Source: Aplysia californica
Lineage: Eukaryota > Mollusca > Gastropoda > Aplysiida > Aplysiidae
Assembly (NCBI RefSeq): GCF_000002075.1
Contig: NW_004797370.1
Span: 1,225,233-1,289,232 of the forward strand
Direction of reading: 5' to 3'
DNA: 64,000 nt
Positions 24,801 through 40,000 of this stretch are shown here, piece by piece. The notes under the pieces were generated by a model. It did no database searches. It saw nothing but the letters and a program-made list of their open reading frames with translations, and was not told the origin of the DNA. Made by a program: the position numbers and the translations under genes. The stretch's first letter is position 1; the number at the start of each line of letters is the position of its first letter.

Positions 24801-27800
24801 ACATGATAATGATCTATAGAAATGATGTATAATAGCATCCCCTGATTCTGTAAGAACCCTTCAAGAGAATAGGGTCACAGTTAATTTACAATAGAAGTAA
24901 AGGCTGACACAAAGTAATGATAACTTTGTCAGGTTGTGTGAATGTAACAGAATAGCTTCCTGATGAACTGACAGGTAAAGGACCTCAACTGACAGTGCCT
25001 GAAATCCGCAGAATCCTGAAACCCACAGATCATAAATATATTTTTTTTCCACTTGTGTCTCTCCAAAATGCAACTATCTGGAATGCTGAACAGAACTCAC
25101 ATTAGAGAAAATTATCATCAAAGATGGCTCAAAGGATCATCACTATAGTGAAAATTAAACTTGAATGTTGACTTTTTAATGACAATTTATGAATACGTTA
25201 TCTAAATACCTTCTTCCAAGTTCAAAAGCTGACATCTGACCGTGCAGGAACTTCTCTCCATCTCTGTAAAGCTCCCATCTTGACGGTCCAAACAGCCAGC
25301 ACTGGTGGTGCCAGAGTCCATCATTTACATCCAGATTGACAATATCTTGGACTGCACTATATGGCAGAGTTGCCGTTGAGCCAGTCAAAGTTAAAACATT
25401 GCGGTAGGGAGTTTCATTCCTGACAAAATACAACACGCCAGTGTAAAAGTTGTGGTAATGTAAAATCATGTCATGAGGTAGGTATACAAGCGAATAAATG
25501 ATGTAAAGCAAGGGTTCTGGAAACACAACTGAAATGATACACAAAATCTAAAAACACACAGGTACATCTGAGTAGATTTTGTAATGATGTTTATGTGTAC
25601 TATGTTATCATTACAAAGGTCACTCCGACAAGTTAGAAGAAATTGTATTCATAACTCTCCTTACTTAGCAGGAGGCAGTCAATCACAGAAAGTCAACTTT
25701 TGATAAGGGACAGTGTAAATTCCTTGTGCACATGTTCTGTCACTGAAGAAAAAGTTCCTATTTTTAACTCAAATGAAACAGCTTAAAGAACTACACTTAT
25801 CAGGACAGGGATAACAGCTTTTAAAAAAGCTACTGTGAAGGCAAAATCCACATTAGAAAAGAAAAAAAGAGAGTGAGGGAAAAAGACAGGCAGAGAACAG
25901 AGACACAGAAAGAGAGAGAGATACATAAGAATTTTATTTTAAAAAGACAGGCAGACTAAAAGTGGTGTCAGCACTTGATACTATAATCTCCACATAAATA
26001 CCAATCCATTATGACTCACCGGAACAGAAAAACACTTTCATTCTTCAAACAGAGTCCCCCCTACTAATGAGAAGAACCAATTTCCTGATACAAGTTGTTA
26101 ATTAATCAATAAGACCAAACCATTCTCACCCAGAATCGGTAGTAAGAGATAAGTATTCCACATTAGCCTGAGGGTCCATGAATCGAACCCACAGAGATAA
26201 TGTAAATCCTTGAACATTTTCCACTGACATGTCTAAAGAAGAATGGGACTGGTCCATCAATCCTTGAAAGAACAGGTCATAGTTTGGAGACTTTTCTGTA
26301 AAGCAAAATAAAGATGAAACAATATATTTGCCAAAATTTTAGAGTGTCTAAAAACATTGCTCACTGCAACTTGAAAAGAAAAAATGGATTGAAAATACAG
26401 CCATGATCCAGATGCACTTTTGTTGCTAACATATAACAAATACAAATTCCCATACATCCCAAGGAGTCAAACAATTTTTTTTTATGACAACAATCAAAAT
26501 AAGCATGCATTTGAACTGCATAATGTGAACTTTACAAGTTATGAATGAGATTAGGAACCTTCATTATTATACTTCTTTGTTTTTTAATTTTTCAGGCCTA
26601 CGTTCAGGCCCATAGGATTGGGGTAAAAATGGTCTCTCTGCTCCTACTACTACAAACAGTCATTAGCAAGTAAAGTAAATGGAAATTATAAGTCTTCAAA
26701 GAGCTTACATTTTTTCCCCTAACATCCCTTCTTTAGACAAACAATTAAAAATTTAGCAAAAATAACTCTTCTAAAAAAATTCATTACTTTTACTGTTAAT
26801 ACTTGGTCAAGAAAAAATTAATAAGACTTCTAATACTATCCCTTCCTTATCGTCCAACTCTGTTTTACAGAAAATACGTTTTTCAAAATATGTATCATAT
26901 AAAGTAAGTTACTTTTCCCACAGTCAGGTCCCAAATAATAAGGCGTGCAGACACACAGTTCCTCTGTCTGGGTGATGAGACAAGAGCCACCATTTAGACA
27001 TCCTGAGTTTGCCTTACACCCTGGGACAACTTCATTACAGAGGGTGCCTGTATATCTTTCCGGGCAGGAACAACTGAATGAACCCTGGCCATCAACGCAA
27101 GTGGCTCCGTTTAAACACGGGAAGGAATCACATTCGTCAATTTCCACACTGCACTGCTTTCCTGTATATCCTGTTAAATAGCAAAAGTGACCAATCAGGC
27201 ATTAATGTCTAACATGTTTCTAAAATTGAGTACCTTCAAATTTTTTTTTCAAAATAGTCCAAAGAGCATGGGACAGTGATAATTTAATTCTGGCTGATCA
27301 GGAAAATCCAGGAAAATTAATTCTGGTAGATGAGATATCAAAGAAAAGCTTCAGGTGGCTGTCCTAACATTTACCCACCAAGAACTGTCAAATAAAAACA
27401 TCTTAAAGTTAAGACTTATAATCTGTTCAACTCCTTTTATCCTGAACATGCCACCTCAGACAAATTGTTTGTGTCCTGACTATTGCATCAAACAAATCAG
27501 CCATTGGGTGTGACAAAGGATGCGTATTTAAAAGTATTGTTATACATTTATTATTTATTAGAGTTGATGAGGCTTGGCAATGTTGTATAGAATTCAGTGC
27601 TCTTTTAAAAAGTATAGTTTTGTGAGGAAATCATTATGTAACAAGTCACAGCCCCTTTTTTCCATGAATATTTTGATTTCGGTCTACCAAACCCCAATAT
27701 GGCACCCATACATGCCCCTAGATTTACTACAGATCCCTGACCCTTCATAAAGCTTTAGGAAAAAATCATGCATCTCCCTAGCAGTTGTTTCAAAACTCAA

Positions 27801-29014
27801 AACTTTACAGACACTGGAAAATTAACTAATCAACATGAGCTGCACAGTGAAGGTTTACATTTATCAATTGAAAGTACATGAACACAATTCAAATGATAAC
27901 AAATCTGTTCCAACTCTTCTCTGAGTCCATAATGGAAAAATAGTCAAATGAGCACCCACCTTGCTGAGATGGTCCTTGCCAAGACAGAAGAAACTTTAAC
28001 CCTTCCATAGAAATGACAGAGGCAGGTCATGACTCTTCAACCCTAATTGATTCTCTATATGGAGATAAAGTAAAAAATATCTTCAAGAAATCTCAATTGC
28101 ATGTTACCTGGTAAACATTCACAGGTGTAGTCTCCTAGTCCCTCATGACAAGTGCTGTTGTGCTGGCATGGCTGACTGATGCACTCATCAATGTCAAACT
28201 GACACAGTTGACCAGTAAAACCCACAGGGCATCTGCAAAAGAAGCAGATAGACAGATAAAGAAAGATCAACAGAGATACAGATATGGATAGGTCGGGGGA
28301 TAAATCTATAGGAGACAGATTCAATAGATAAAAAGGTACATGAGACAACAAACATCTCCAAATAAAAAGTTATGTATGAGCATGGGAAAGGGGACTTAGG
28401 GGAACAATCATACCAACTGCTTAGTGAAAGACTCTGTCACAGTCTCTTTTCAAAATGGCATTTGGCAGAGCCTAACACTAAGCAGTCCATACACAGTGTT
28501 AAAAACAACAACCATAACATAGAGATATTTGCAAAGAAACAGGTCACCATCCATGAGGTATTCGAAATATCAAATGCAATGGCTGAGAAAGGGAAGCCTA
28601 TGGGTACAAAAACTGTGTGTCAAAAGATATCAGTCATATAGCTGAATAATAAAACAACAATGTGAATAACAATATAGCAACAACCACGTGGCGTCTGTGG
28701 CCTTGTAGTTAGGCTACTAGACTCGTAGTCGTGAGGTTGCGGGGTCGGGGGTTCGAGCCACGGGCCCGACGTTGTGTCCTTGGGAAAAGCACTTTACACG
28801 AATTTTCCTCACTTCACCCAGGTGGAAATGGGTACCTGACCATAGACAGCGAAAGATCTGGTCAGTGTGATAGTGTTTTAGCGCCTATAAATGGCTGCTT
28901 GCAGGAAGTGGAGTTTGTTTCAGAATGCTTTCAGGTCTGCTGGGGTAAAAATATAGATTGTGAAGTGCATCGAGCTTGCTGTTGAGCGGGGATTTGCCCT
29001 ATACAAATGCTATC

Positions 29015-29081
<67 letters not shown>

Positions 29082-32000
29082 TAAAAGTGTTAAATGAAAC
29101 AAGCCAAACTACTAACCGGCACAAGTAGTCATTTATCAAGTCCACACAAGTTGCCCCATTGACACAAGGGTGAAAAGCACATTCATCCACATTTTCTTCG
29201 CACAGTGGGCCAGAGAAGCCCGACTCACAGCTGCACCGGAACTGTCTTCCATGTACTGTAGTGCACTTGGCTTTATTTTTGCAAGGGCTGGGTTCACATG
29301 GGTTCACAAGCACCTGAAAAAAGGACAAAAATGAATAGATATTCAATAAGAGATCAGATATATCTGTAAAAGAATTGAGTAGAAAGTCCCTGGACACAAA
29401 ACAGTGAGTCTGTTTTTTACATAGCTGTCTCACTGCTTTTTTTTACAACTTAGAAGGCAGCATCAGAGATATGCATTGTGTTTTAGCTTGCAGTAATCCT
29501 GTGATAGATATCAATATGAGTCACCTGCCCAAACTTGAATCTCAGAGATTTTGGCTTCCCAGAATTAAAAGCTGACAGGTAACTGCAACGCTCTTTATGT
29601 ACTAAACAGTGTTACAAACATAGAATTCTGTATTGCCTTGTGTGAGGATGTAAAGAACAATAGTACTGAGCTCAGGAAAAGGGGAAACACTTCTCTTGAA
29701 AGTAACCTCGGTCCCTTTTACCCTCCTCACTCAGCTGAGTCACTAGCATGCTGAAGTATTGACAACTGAACATCCTGCTTTGATTTCATGCATGAGAGGG
29801 GTAGAGATTATCTTCTAAAGGAGCCAGAGCCTGTTTATCTATAATGTCAAAGTATAGCAACTATATATGCAAAGAAAGTTCAAACGATGCACACATTCTC
29901 AACTCCTAATCTCCGGCAAGCCCCTCCTGGCTCACAGTTGGAAGTGCTGTGCCAGTGAGCTGCTGGCAGTGTCTCAGGTACTTTCCTTTACGATGACTTT
30001 GACATAAAATTACTCTTTGGTACGAGAGTTCATACATAACATAAGAAATAGAACTATCAAAATAGGTTCACCTGTATTGATGTAATGACCAATTTTGTGA
30101 TGTATATGTCAGTCTTAGAGTCTGGAAAATAAGAATGTCCTTTCAACCAGAAGCCAACATGTTCTGATAATTCATTTTGAGTGGCTTATTTTTCTTCTTA
30201 ACCTAACAAATTAGAGCATGCCCTCAGCCTAATTATCTTTACCCTTATGTGCACCAAACAAATGCCTCAGCATACAGCGGTGCATGTATCTAGCAGCAGG
30301 CACACTGAAGCTCAAGTGTGTATATTCAGTTAGCTATGGGGTGGAGATAGAAGAATCACAGAAATCGATGTACGGTAAAGTGGGAAGACATGGAATAAAA
30401 TCAAGAGGCTAGCTCAGGATAGAGAAAGATGGAAGGTGTTTGTCCATAGCCTATACCCTGGTGTAGGGTGAGAAAGGCAATGATGATGATGATGATGGGG
30501 TGGAGATGTTACAGAGATTAAAGCACAGAAAACCAGTTACTATTTTTATTGCAAACGTTATGTAACTCACAGAGCAGTCAGGACCAGTGTATCCTTCTGG
30601 GCAGGAACAGAAATAGCTGTGGCCTACATCAAAGCAGCTGCCGCCATTTTCACAAGGGGTGCTGTTGCAGGGCAGCACTCTCTCATCACACAGGGTGCCT
30701 TTCACATGAAATAAAAGATAACACAAAATAAGAGATAGGATCAAATAAAGTTGGAACACTATTATTTGTGAGGCAGCGAGGTGAAATCAGGCGCTCGTAA
30801 ATCATCAAAATAACGAAAGTGAAGAAACTGGCATTTTCCCGCAGGTTTTGGAATTTTTCATTGAATTTTTGGTTTTTGGCTCAACACCTTTCATGCCCAT
30901 TAAGAACACATTTCTGTGTGGATTTTACTGAAAAACGTTAAATAAAGGAATAAGAGATGTAAATTTTCAGTTTCCATGGACTCTCAAACTAAAAGAAGAA
31001 ACGCAACTTTGGTGGCCATTTTCTTGCTAATTTTCACCTCTGAAACCAGGCGATCCCCACCTCCTTCATTCGCCAATATCTGGACTTGTACAAAAGATAA
31101 AAGGATATTTTTTCTTTCAAAACCAAGGCAAATGGACAAATTTAAGATGATACCAATAACTCCATATGCCCCAAAATTGACGAGCCCCTGATTCCACCAC
31201 ATCTTGACACATTTCCACTTAAACTGTAATGTTAAATGTTATGCTTGAAACACCTTCCGGCTTAACAAAACGTGCATGCTTAACCTTTCAAGCCCTGCCC
31301 TTTGAACCTCCCGGACCTGTGCTCCTCAGCTCCTGTGTGTCAATTGTTACATATACCCTGAGGCATATTCAGGGTGCTTTCAATGTACAGAATATGGTAG
31401 TAGTAGGGGAAGTCATTCAGTAGTGCACTCTGACCCACTGGGTTAATCCCAGGAAAGAATGTTGCATTTGCTACATTATAAAGAAGAAAAGTTAAAAAAC
31501 GTTGCCACTTGTAGAGTATTATTTAGCAAATTAATGTTTCTAAACATATCCCCGTCAGAAATCCTGTATATCATAACGAAATCCACCTATGAGACTACAT
31601 GAGTGGGAAGGCATTGGTAGACAAACCATTCCATCCAAAAAGACATGTACACTTGAAGGCATCCTCATCATTTTCACATGTGTTTGTACCGTCTGGACTG
31701 CAAGGTAATGGGGAGCATGGATCAACAGGAAGTTCACATCTTGATCCAGTGTACCCTAGGAAAATATGAACGTAGAAGAAACAATGCAGATCATGGTGAA
31801 ATCAGGTGTTTGACAAAATAATGAAATTAGAGAAACTGACATTTTCCAGCCCCTTGGGCAGTTTTTATTTATTGTTTTGTTGTTGTTTTGGGGGGTCTTC
31901 TGCTCACACCTCATATGGTCATTTAAAAACACATTTCTGTGAGGATTTTACTGAGAAACGTAGATCAGAAGTACAAAAAATGTTAATTTTTAGTTTCCAA

Positions 32001-35000
32001 GGACACTCTAGCTTTGGAAATCACCAAATTTGGCAGCCATTTTCTTACTAATTTTTACCTCTGACATTAGGCAACCTTTACCTTCTTCAATCATAAATAT
32101 CTCGACTTCTATTCAAGATAGATTGGTATTTTTTCACCAAAAGCAAGACAAACATACAAGCTTTTACATGATACCAATAAATCTATATGCCCAAAAGTTA
32201 ATGAGTGCCGGGTTTCATGTTGTGTCAAACCTAGATGGATCACCTAGACTCAGCTTTTTTAGGGACACAAACATGAAGTGATCACAGATATACACTACCA
32301 CAGAGCACACAAGTAATAAACTGTCCATTAATACTTTGACCGATCTGCACTCTTCCCTAGACTGTCCTCAACAGGGTGGCATCTGGTAAGTGACAGAAGT
32401 CAGGAAAGTCAGGAAAGCAATTTTGAAATTCCAGCCCTTACTTCAAACACTGTGTTAGACCTTTCATTCAGGAGCTGATACCAGGGACAACATGCTAGAT
32501 CACATACAATCTGCTGTATCCTTAGATATTTTCTTTTTAAATATTGCAAGTTCAAAACACATTCATATACAACTGCTAATAAGTTACTTGGATTTATTGA
32601 AAAAGTGTATAGGCCTACACATGATAGAATGTGCAATGTATGATCCAAAAGATAACAAGCAAGAAGGACTGGCGATGTTTATTTCAGGACTGGAGATGTT
32701 TATTCATAAGCTTTTGAAGTCTTTTGCAATATGTGACTCCTTTTTCCCATTTTTGCAATCTAATTGCACAATACTCATCTCATTTAAGGCACCCTGAGCC
32801 TGATTTTCCTGAACATGAAAGGTACTAAAGAAATTTTAATAATATCATTATTTTTATTATTAGGCCTATTCATTAGCTTTACATTCCTTTCTAGTGCTTT
32901 ACCTTGAGCACACAAACAATGAAAATCTTGCCCCGCCTTGACACACGTTCCACTGTTCTGGCATGGAAGTGATAGACAATCGTCAACTTCAATATCACAG
33001 TCTCGTCCTGTGTAACCAGGCTTGAAATATGGGGATGAAAATACAGACAAAAGTGAGGAAGAAGTCACAACAAATCTTTTGTCAAGATCTTTATGCCAAT
33101 ACCAAGATGATGCCATGCTGTCTTTGTCACCTCAAGAAGTTAAGCAGTTAGAGGGCACTACTGGAAAGGTCTACTTCTTTTCTGCTGTTCTGCGGTTATT
33201 GACTGTTTGCCTTGCTTTTTTCAAATAGTAAAAGACAATTAAAATGTCAATATTCTTCTATAACCCAACCTGTCACTACTCACTCTCCAGCTCTGAAAGC
33301 ACAGTTTCCATATTTTGTAGCCTGAAGAATATTTTCAGCCATTCCTGAAGCTTAATATTTAAACTTTTATAAATAAACCTTGCCCTTTGAGAAAAAAAGC
33401 CAATTTCTCCAGTTTACCTTAGCTAACATTCACTATTTCTAAGTGAGCAAACCCAATATATGTAATATGTCTATACTGATTTTGATACTGAATTGTCAGT
33501 TGCCATCCATTACAAATACACAATATACAAAAAAGAATAGGAACTTTGAAAATAAATAAAAAAAGAAACATTTTCAGGTCTCTCCAAATTTAGAGAGAGA
33601 GTGATAAGACTGACAAAACAAGAAAAAAATATCAAAGACAAACAAAGGAATTAAAGCATCAAAACGAAGTAAAATATATTTCAAATGTTTAATTTTGGAG
33701 ATATCAGCATGCGTTTCTCAGCCCCTGAAAAAAAAAACAGACCAGTAAAACACGTGACAATACTTACAGGACAAATACAAGTATAGCCGTTGATTTCATC
33801 CTCACAAAAGCTACCATTGTGACAGGTTGAGCTGGAACAGTCAAATATATTCTGCTCACAAAGATCCCCTGTGAAACCTGAAAACAACAGCAATGATGTT
33901 CCAGCATTATGCATTCTCCAGTTGATAGGTCAACTAACTTTAGCCACTTTGATCACAAACAACAGAAAATATGATTTAGAAGAAGTAATTACAATTGCAG
34001 CAATACATTAGCGATCTAATGATAAAGGATCAGTAAACAGACCATAGACGTAGCTTGACATTCGTAAAAATGGCATTGCTACATCAAAATAGAAAAAATT
34101 AGTTGAAAGACTTATAGTTTTGTTGTTTTTTTAATTGAGGAAAAAAAACACCTAAATTATATGACAAAAATTGATTCAACAAACTGAGACAAACTTTCAA
34201 CCCCGGCTTCCTCAGCTTGGAGTAGATATTTAGTGCTGAAGCCCAATGACTCATATACCTTGTTTATCCTCAGAAATCTAATTCTTTCTCTAACTTGGTG
34301 ACCTACCTAGAGGACAATGACAAGAGAAGGTGTTAAGCCCGTCCACACAGCGGCCCCCATTCAGGCAACGATTCAGGAGACAGTCATCAATGTCAGTCTC
34401 ACAGAGGGGACCCGAGAATCCATCCACCTGAACCAAAAAAAGCTCCAATACTTATTGAAAGCATCATTGCATAAGAACTATCTTGAGGTAATATCTTTAT
34501 CAAATGAAAACCAGCAGAATCAAGATGCGAATAACCCTTTCTTACTATAGATCCCAAAACACCTGTTTTATTTATGCAAGAAATAACATTTTGTCCTTAT
34601 TCTTTATCCAATTCTTGTTTTTTAGGAAAACAATAGACAAAAAAAAATTATTTCTTTACTTAATGCAAAACATTATATTTTTAAAACAGCAAACAATAGG
34701 GTTAAAGAATACACATGAAGAAGTTGACATTTACACAAATACATTGAGGACTAATGATGACTTTCATATAAATTGAATTCAACATTGTCAAAATAAGGAG
34801 TGGGACGGACTGGAACAAACTGACAAACTTACACAAGAGCATTCACAATATCGTCCCATGTCAAAGGCAGTCCCCCCATTGGCACAGCTAATGTTTTCAC
34901 ACACACTGTAGTTGGACCTTGCCTCACACCTGCAGAGACAGTATATCAGTACAACTACCTCATTCAAAGTATCTTGATCAGCAAACTACTTGACAGAACT

Positions 35001-36950
35001 GTAAAATAAAAAGCCCCGCAAAGTCTCTTCTGACTGTTTTATAAGTTTGTAACATAATAGTGCAGGTCTTTATCTGTGCACACATTGGTTTTAACAAATT
35101 TACAAGTATTTCTGGTTTTAAATTAGGGAACAGAACTGACAACACACAATTGCCCTTTTTGACGGAAGGCTAGTCACAGGCCATTACCTTCTCCCCCACT
35201 CTTATCCAGGCTGATGTTGGTATCCATTTACACCTGGGTTGAGACATAAAAAAGAATGTACCATGTTCTCTAAAAAGTAGCAATACTTTAAACATGCAGT
35301 CCTTTTGGGGTTCAGGAAACTAATTCAAGATACTAAAAGCTACATTTCAAGATGCTATTACCATTTTCCCTGATATCCTAAGAAACAGTGGCACTCAAAG
35401 GAACTTCCAGCATTGATACAAAAGCCATGTTGGCATGGGTATGACCTGCAATGATCCACTATATTTTCACAATTCCGTCCAGTGAATCCTAGAAGGAAAG
35501 AACAAAATCAAAGACAATGTATTACTCTCAAGACACTTATGTCAGTCACCTTTACAGCAACATGATATTCTGTGCAAATTTATTTGGAGTCAAGTTATGT
35601 CCAATAAGCAGTCTTTCCAGTCCATGCTCTAAAAAGTTTTTCTTCCTCCGCCTTTTTCCTTAAGTGTTTTGTTTTTTCTGGTAAGTGTTTTACGGCGCTC
35701 GCAACTGCATAAGGTCAAATGAGCGCATGGGACATACCAAACAGTTTCAGCGGGTAGGAAATTTTGATTTTTGTAGGGTGGCAGCCAAAGCCTACTTTTA
35801 ATTGATTTTAGCCCACAAAGGGACTAAATGACAAAGAACCCACCTTGTGCACAGTGGCAGCTGTAACCATTATTGGCCAAAGTCGTACAAGAGCCTCCGT
35901 GCAGACACGGCCTGCTGGAGCACTTGTCATCTTTCACTTGACATGTGGGACCTGCAGTTCAGGGATTTAAAAAAATTTTACAACTACCAGTCACACAGTA
36001 GTGAAATAAGAAAGAACTGCATCTAAAACATCAATCAAATAACAATTTGCTACCAGCTCTATATTGCTGATAACATTCACATGCATAATGTGAGTTGGCA
36101 ATAGGAAAAAAATTTGTTGTTTAACTCAGACAAGTTGTTGAGTTTTAATATTCAGACAGCCAGCATGACAACCTCATATCACCTTGAAAGGGTATGGATA
36201 ATATAATTTTTAAAAAGAAATAAAAGCCACAGACCACACATAAGATTGCCCACTAGCAACTCACAACTTGAACATCAATCTAAGGATATTTAACAACATT
36301 AAACAAAAATAATTTACCCGAGTATCCAGGTAAACATTCACAGATGAAGTTCCTCCCATCTCTGTGACAGAGTCCTTTCAAGCCACACGGGTCGCCATCA
36401 CACAAGTCTCTCGCTGTACAACACATCAACAGCATTATTCCGGACATTGCAAGGAAAAGCCTGAGTTAGTGCGAGGTTAGCCCTCAGGGCCTCCCTCCCA
36501 GGGCCCTCCCCTCCCTCTCTTCCAAGGATAACAAAAATCAAAACAATCGCTTGAAGTAGTTTCTTCTTCTACAAGTTGAAAGTTTCCATCTCAAGGTTTA
36601 GATCAACTTCATATTTGTATAATCAATTACATATAGAAAACAATAAAAACAAACAAAAACCCACTTCAGCTTAATCCTTCAATTCACGAATAGTGAAAGC
36701 TATCTGCCATTAACTGGCCCCCCAGGAAATCGCGGTCTTGTGGCCGCAGTTGCGGTCTTGCCGTACTGCGTTTTTCGTCAAAGTCCGCAATTTTTTGCAA
36801 TTTTTGCAATTTCTTGCAATTTTACGCAAAATAACATCTACGCTTTCATTTGAACAGAATTTTTAATTCGAAATGGTGCGAGCACAGAGCCAATAGGCCT
36901 ACGTAAATCATGGTTTCGGTGTGCATGTGTGTGCGCATGTTAGGAGTACG

Positions 36951-37029
<79 letters not shown>

Positions 37030-40000
37030 CACGCGCGTAAACATTGTTCGTACACGATGTATGTGTCAACATACACAGTAACCGGGCACCTAGTCTCAGT
37101 ATCTATGTACACAGTAACCGGAAGGAAAATAAATCAATATTTTGTCCTGTGCTGTCATTTGTTGAAAAAACAAGAAAGTCATACATGTACAAGCGTCTTG
37201 TCGGGCTCGCCATCGTGACCGGTCAGTGAACCAGTGCTTTCGCATCACATTGTGAGTACCGGTTGGGGTCACCAAAGTTCATTCAAAGTCTGTGCGCTGC
37301 GAAGTATAGGGCTCTGGAAAGGGGGGATTATTGATTTTTTAAAAAGGTACAGTCGAGAGAGGGCTGGGGTTGAAGGCAACACTGGATGACAAAAACTGAA
37401 CTTGGAGTTCTGAACTGCCCGGTTATCATGTACGTGACGACACTGAGAACGTACGTGACACTGAGGCTAGGTGACCGATTACCATGTACGTAGACACTCC
37501 CTCAATTAGGGGCGGGCACGAGACGAGCCGAGAACTCGTTTCTCGGGCACTAAACTACTGCTCAGTACCGAGACGTGATACTGCTCGTTGGCTTAACATA
37601 ACGAGTAACAGTAATGAGAGTGAGAGAGTGAGAGGCGAGAAATGACAACGCAGACAGTGCCACCCATCGCGGTGCCGTCCTGTGTGTGAAACTGAAAGGG
37701 AGGGGAGAGGGTGGCGAGACGGGGCGAGTGGGGAGTTGATCAGGTCTTAGGCCTAGGTCTCCCTACCTTCCTTCACCGCCTGCGCCTGCGCAACAGGGCA
37801 AGCCAAGTTTCTAAGTTTAGATCCCCACCACGACCGGCCTTCGCGCTAAACGAGTTGCTCGTTCTGTGGGGCGAGAACAGAAATCTCGGCCACGGCCGGC
37901 CTTCTCGCTGAACGAGTGGCTCGAACTGCGGGGCGAGAAGAGAAATTGGTCACGAGACGAGAAGCATTGCTTGAGACATGAGACGGGAAGTATTTCCCGT
38001 TCCTGGGACCGGTCCTGGCGAGAAGTAGGTCAGCTTCTCGGTCTTCTCGCTCGGGAAGGAAAAAGCGCTTCCCGTCCACCCGTCTCTACCCTTCAATGTA
38101 AAACGCCTTAAGCTGCGTTCACACGGGAGTGGTCGCTATAGAAATTATCTACATTATTATTATTATTAAATGGGAAAAAAATTGGCTGTATTTTACAATT
38201 TGACTTGGAGTTAAAACAATACCATACTGGTTTTTAAAAAGAAGATATCTGAAATAGATCTAAATGCAGATTACCGGTGTATCGAAGGTATCAAGAGAAA
38301 AATAGAATAGGATCTGAATTGATTGGAGCATAAGCTAATTTTGCATTTAGAGGTTGTTTGAATCTCCCATCAATTTTTTTTGTTTTTATAGACTAAACCT
38401 CATACACTTCTAGATCTTTGCATGAACCAAGTACCCAGTATGTACTGAATTTGGTCAAATTTTATGTCTTCATTTAAAAGTTATTAATAAAACCGAGGGT
38501 TCCGTTATTTTGGGTCTCGCAGTATTATATTATGTTTGGTCGATAATTTTATTGTTAACGTACTCGTGTGTTGTTACTAGTAAATGTTGTTAATAAAATT
38601 TGTAGGGTGGGTCATGATTTTTTAAAAGGCTGTTCTGCTTTTATGCTACTGGTACTCAAATTGTCAAGTTTTTTTAACTAAAAATTTTACACTAAGCACG
38701 TATTAATGCGCCAGGGATGGGAAGGTTGCAATTTTTTTGCAATTTTTAGGCAGTTTACCTTGCAATTTTTTGCAATTTTTCCATTTCAAAAATGCAATTT
38801 TTCGTGGGGCCAGTATTAACACCATGTATCTCATGACTGAATTACACTGAACAAGAAATGGTAGTCATAAACCTAAAGACTAAAGTTTTAGAACAGATTT
38901 ACTAACAAGATGTAAAACAGGAATTATACCTTACCAACCTGGGCTAAACAAACACGGACAGTTCTTAAGAAAAATAAATGAATAACGTACCTTTGCAGTC
39001 ATTCAAATCTTTGCTCCCAATTTTCACTGTGATCTTGTCGTCAGGGCATTCCAAGCATGTTGTCATACCCTTGTCAGGTGCATAAGTGTTTACAGGACAA
39101 TAGGTACATGGGGTGCCACCAGTTTGACTGAATGAACCAGGAGAGCAGATTTCTGAGAATTAAAAAAATTAATTTGTCATTTTTCCCAAAATGAAAATCT
39201 AAGCTCAAGAACCAGATTCCTATCTTCAAAAAATCGGGTATTTCACTAGTTCATATCAAAATATCTGGTTCAACTTGCAGAAGAGTCTACTGACTGCCTG
39301 CAATAGCAAAAAATAATCCACAAGCCCTGATGAGAAATAACATGACCCAATAGAGTGTATATCATTAAAACATTCCTTGTGCACACTGCAACCTGCTTTT
39401 TCTGAATGCATTGGCCAAATCAGTCACCAGGTCTTTATTACAAGGCATAAGTAGGCCAAACAGCATGAATGCTATCACTTGTGGGGGCAGAACAATGTCT
39501 TGTGTCTTTTTTTAATGTCTAGAATATGAAAATGCATCAGAAAATGAATATACTTATCTGAGGATCCTTTAGCCTATACAACAGCGGATAAGTATTAGAA
39601 CTAAAGTAACAGCAAGTGGGAGAGTGAAATAATTCATTTTGCTAAGTTAGTAATCGTTTTAAATTGAAAAATTAATTGAAGTACTGATCATGTACATATC
39701 ACAATGGAGTCGTATATTCTGATAAATGTCTATCGAACAATTACTCATGGTAATAAGAAATACGTGCCCGTCTCCATAAATTCCTTGTTGAATTACAATT
39801 GTTCGTTATCTCTTTAACACAATGAGATACCTGTTAAAATATCTGAAATCCAAGACAAACCTTTACAGCTCTGAGGGACTCCCGCAACTTTTGTGTCACA
39901 ACGTTCACACCGCACTGAGCCCACCAGCGTCTGGTATGTGCCCACGGGGCATGGGATACAAGGCTCAAGTCCAGTCACGGAGTAAGTATTCTCACGACAT

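Larger units (their letters stand above)
36715..38812. mobile_element. Possible 2.1 kb hAT-like element
   Basis: TGGCCCCCC at the left and GTGGGGCCA at the right, flanked by CCATTAAC and GTATTAAC (six of eight matching). TTGCAATTTTT repeats lie inside both ends. Contains a GT microsatellite and a nested hAT-like MITE. Confidence 0.45.

Noticed and set aside
28690-28765. Functional tRNA gene on the plus strand
   Set aside because: It is the head of a SINE whose body and ATT tail follow directly.
30976-31202. Open frames on both strands of about 70 codons
   Set aside because: They lie inside R1, and equivalent frames in other R1 copies are not conserved.
37711-38111. GC-rich overlapping frames in both directions
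   Set aside because: They lie inside hAT-like MITE copy 1; the second copy at 45244 does not keep the same frames.
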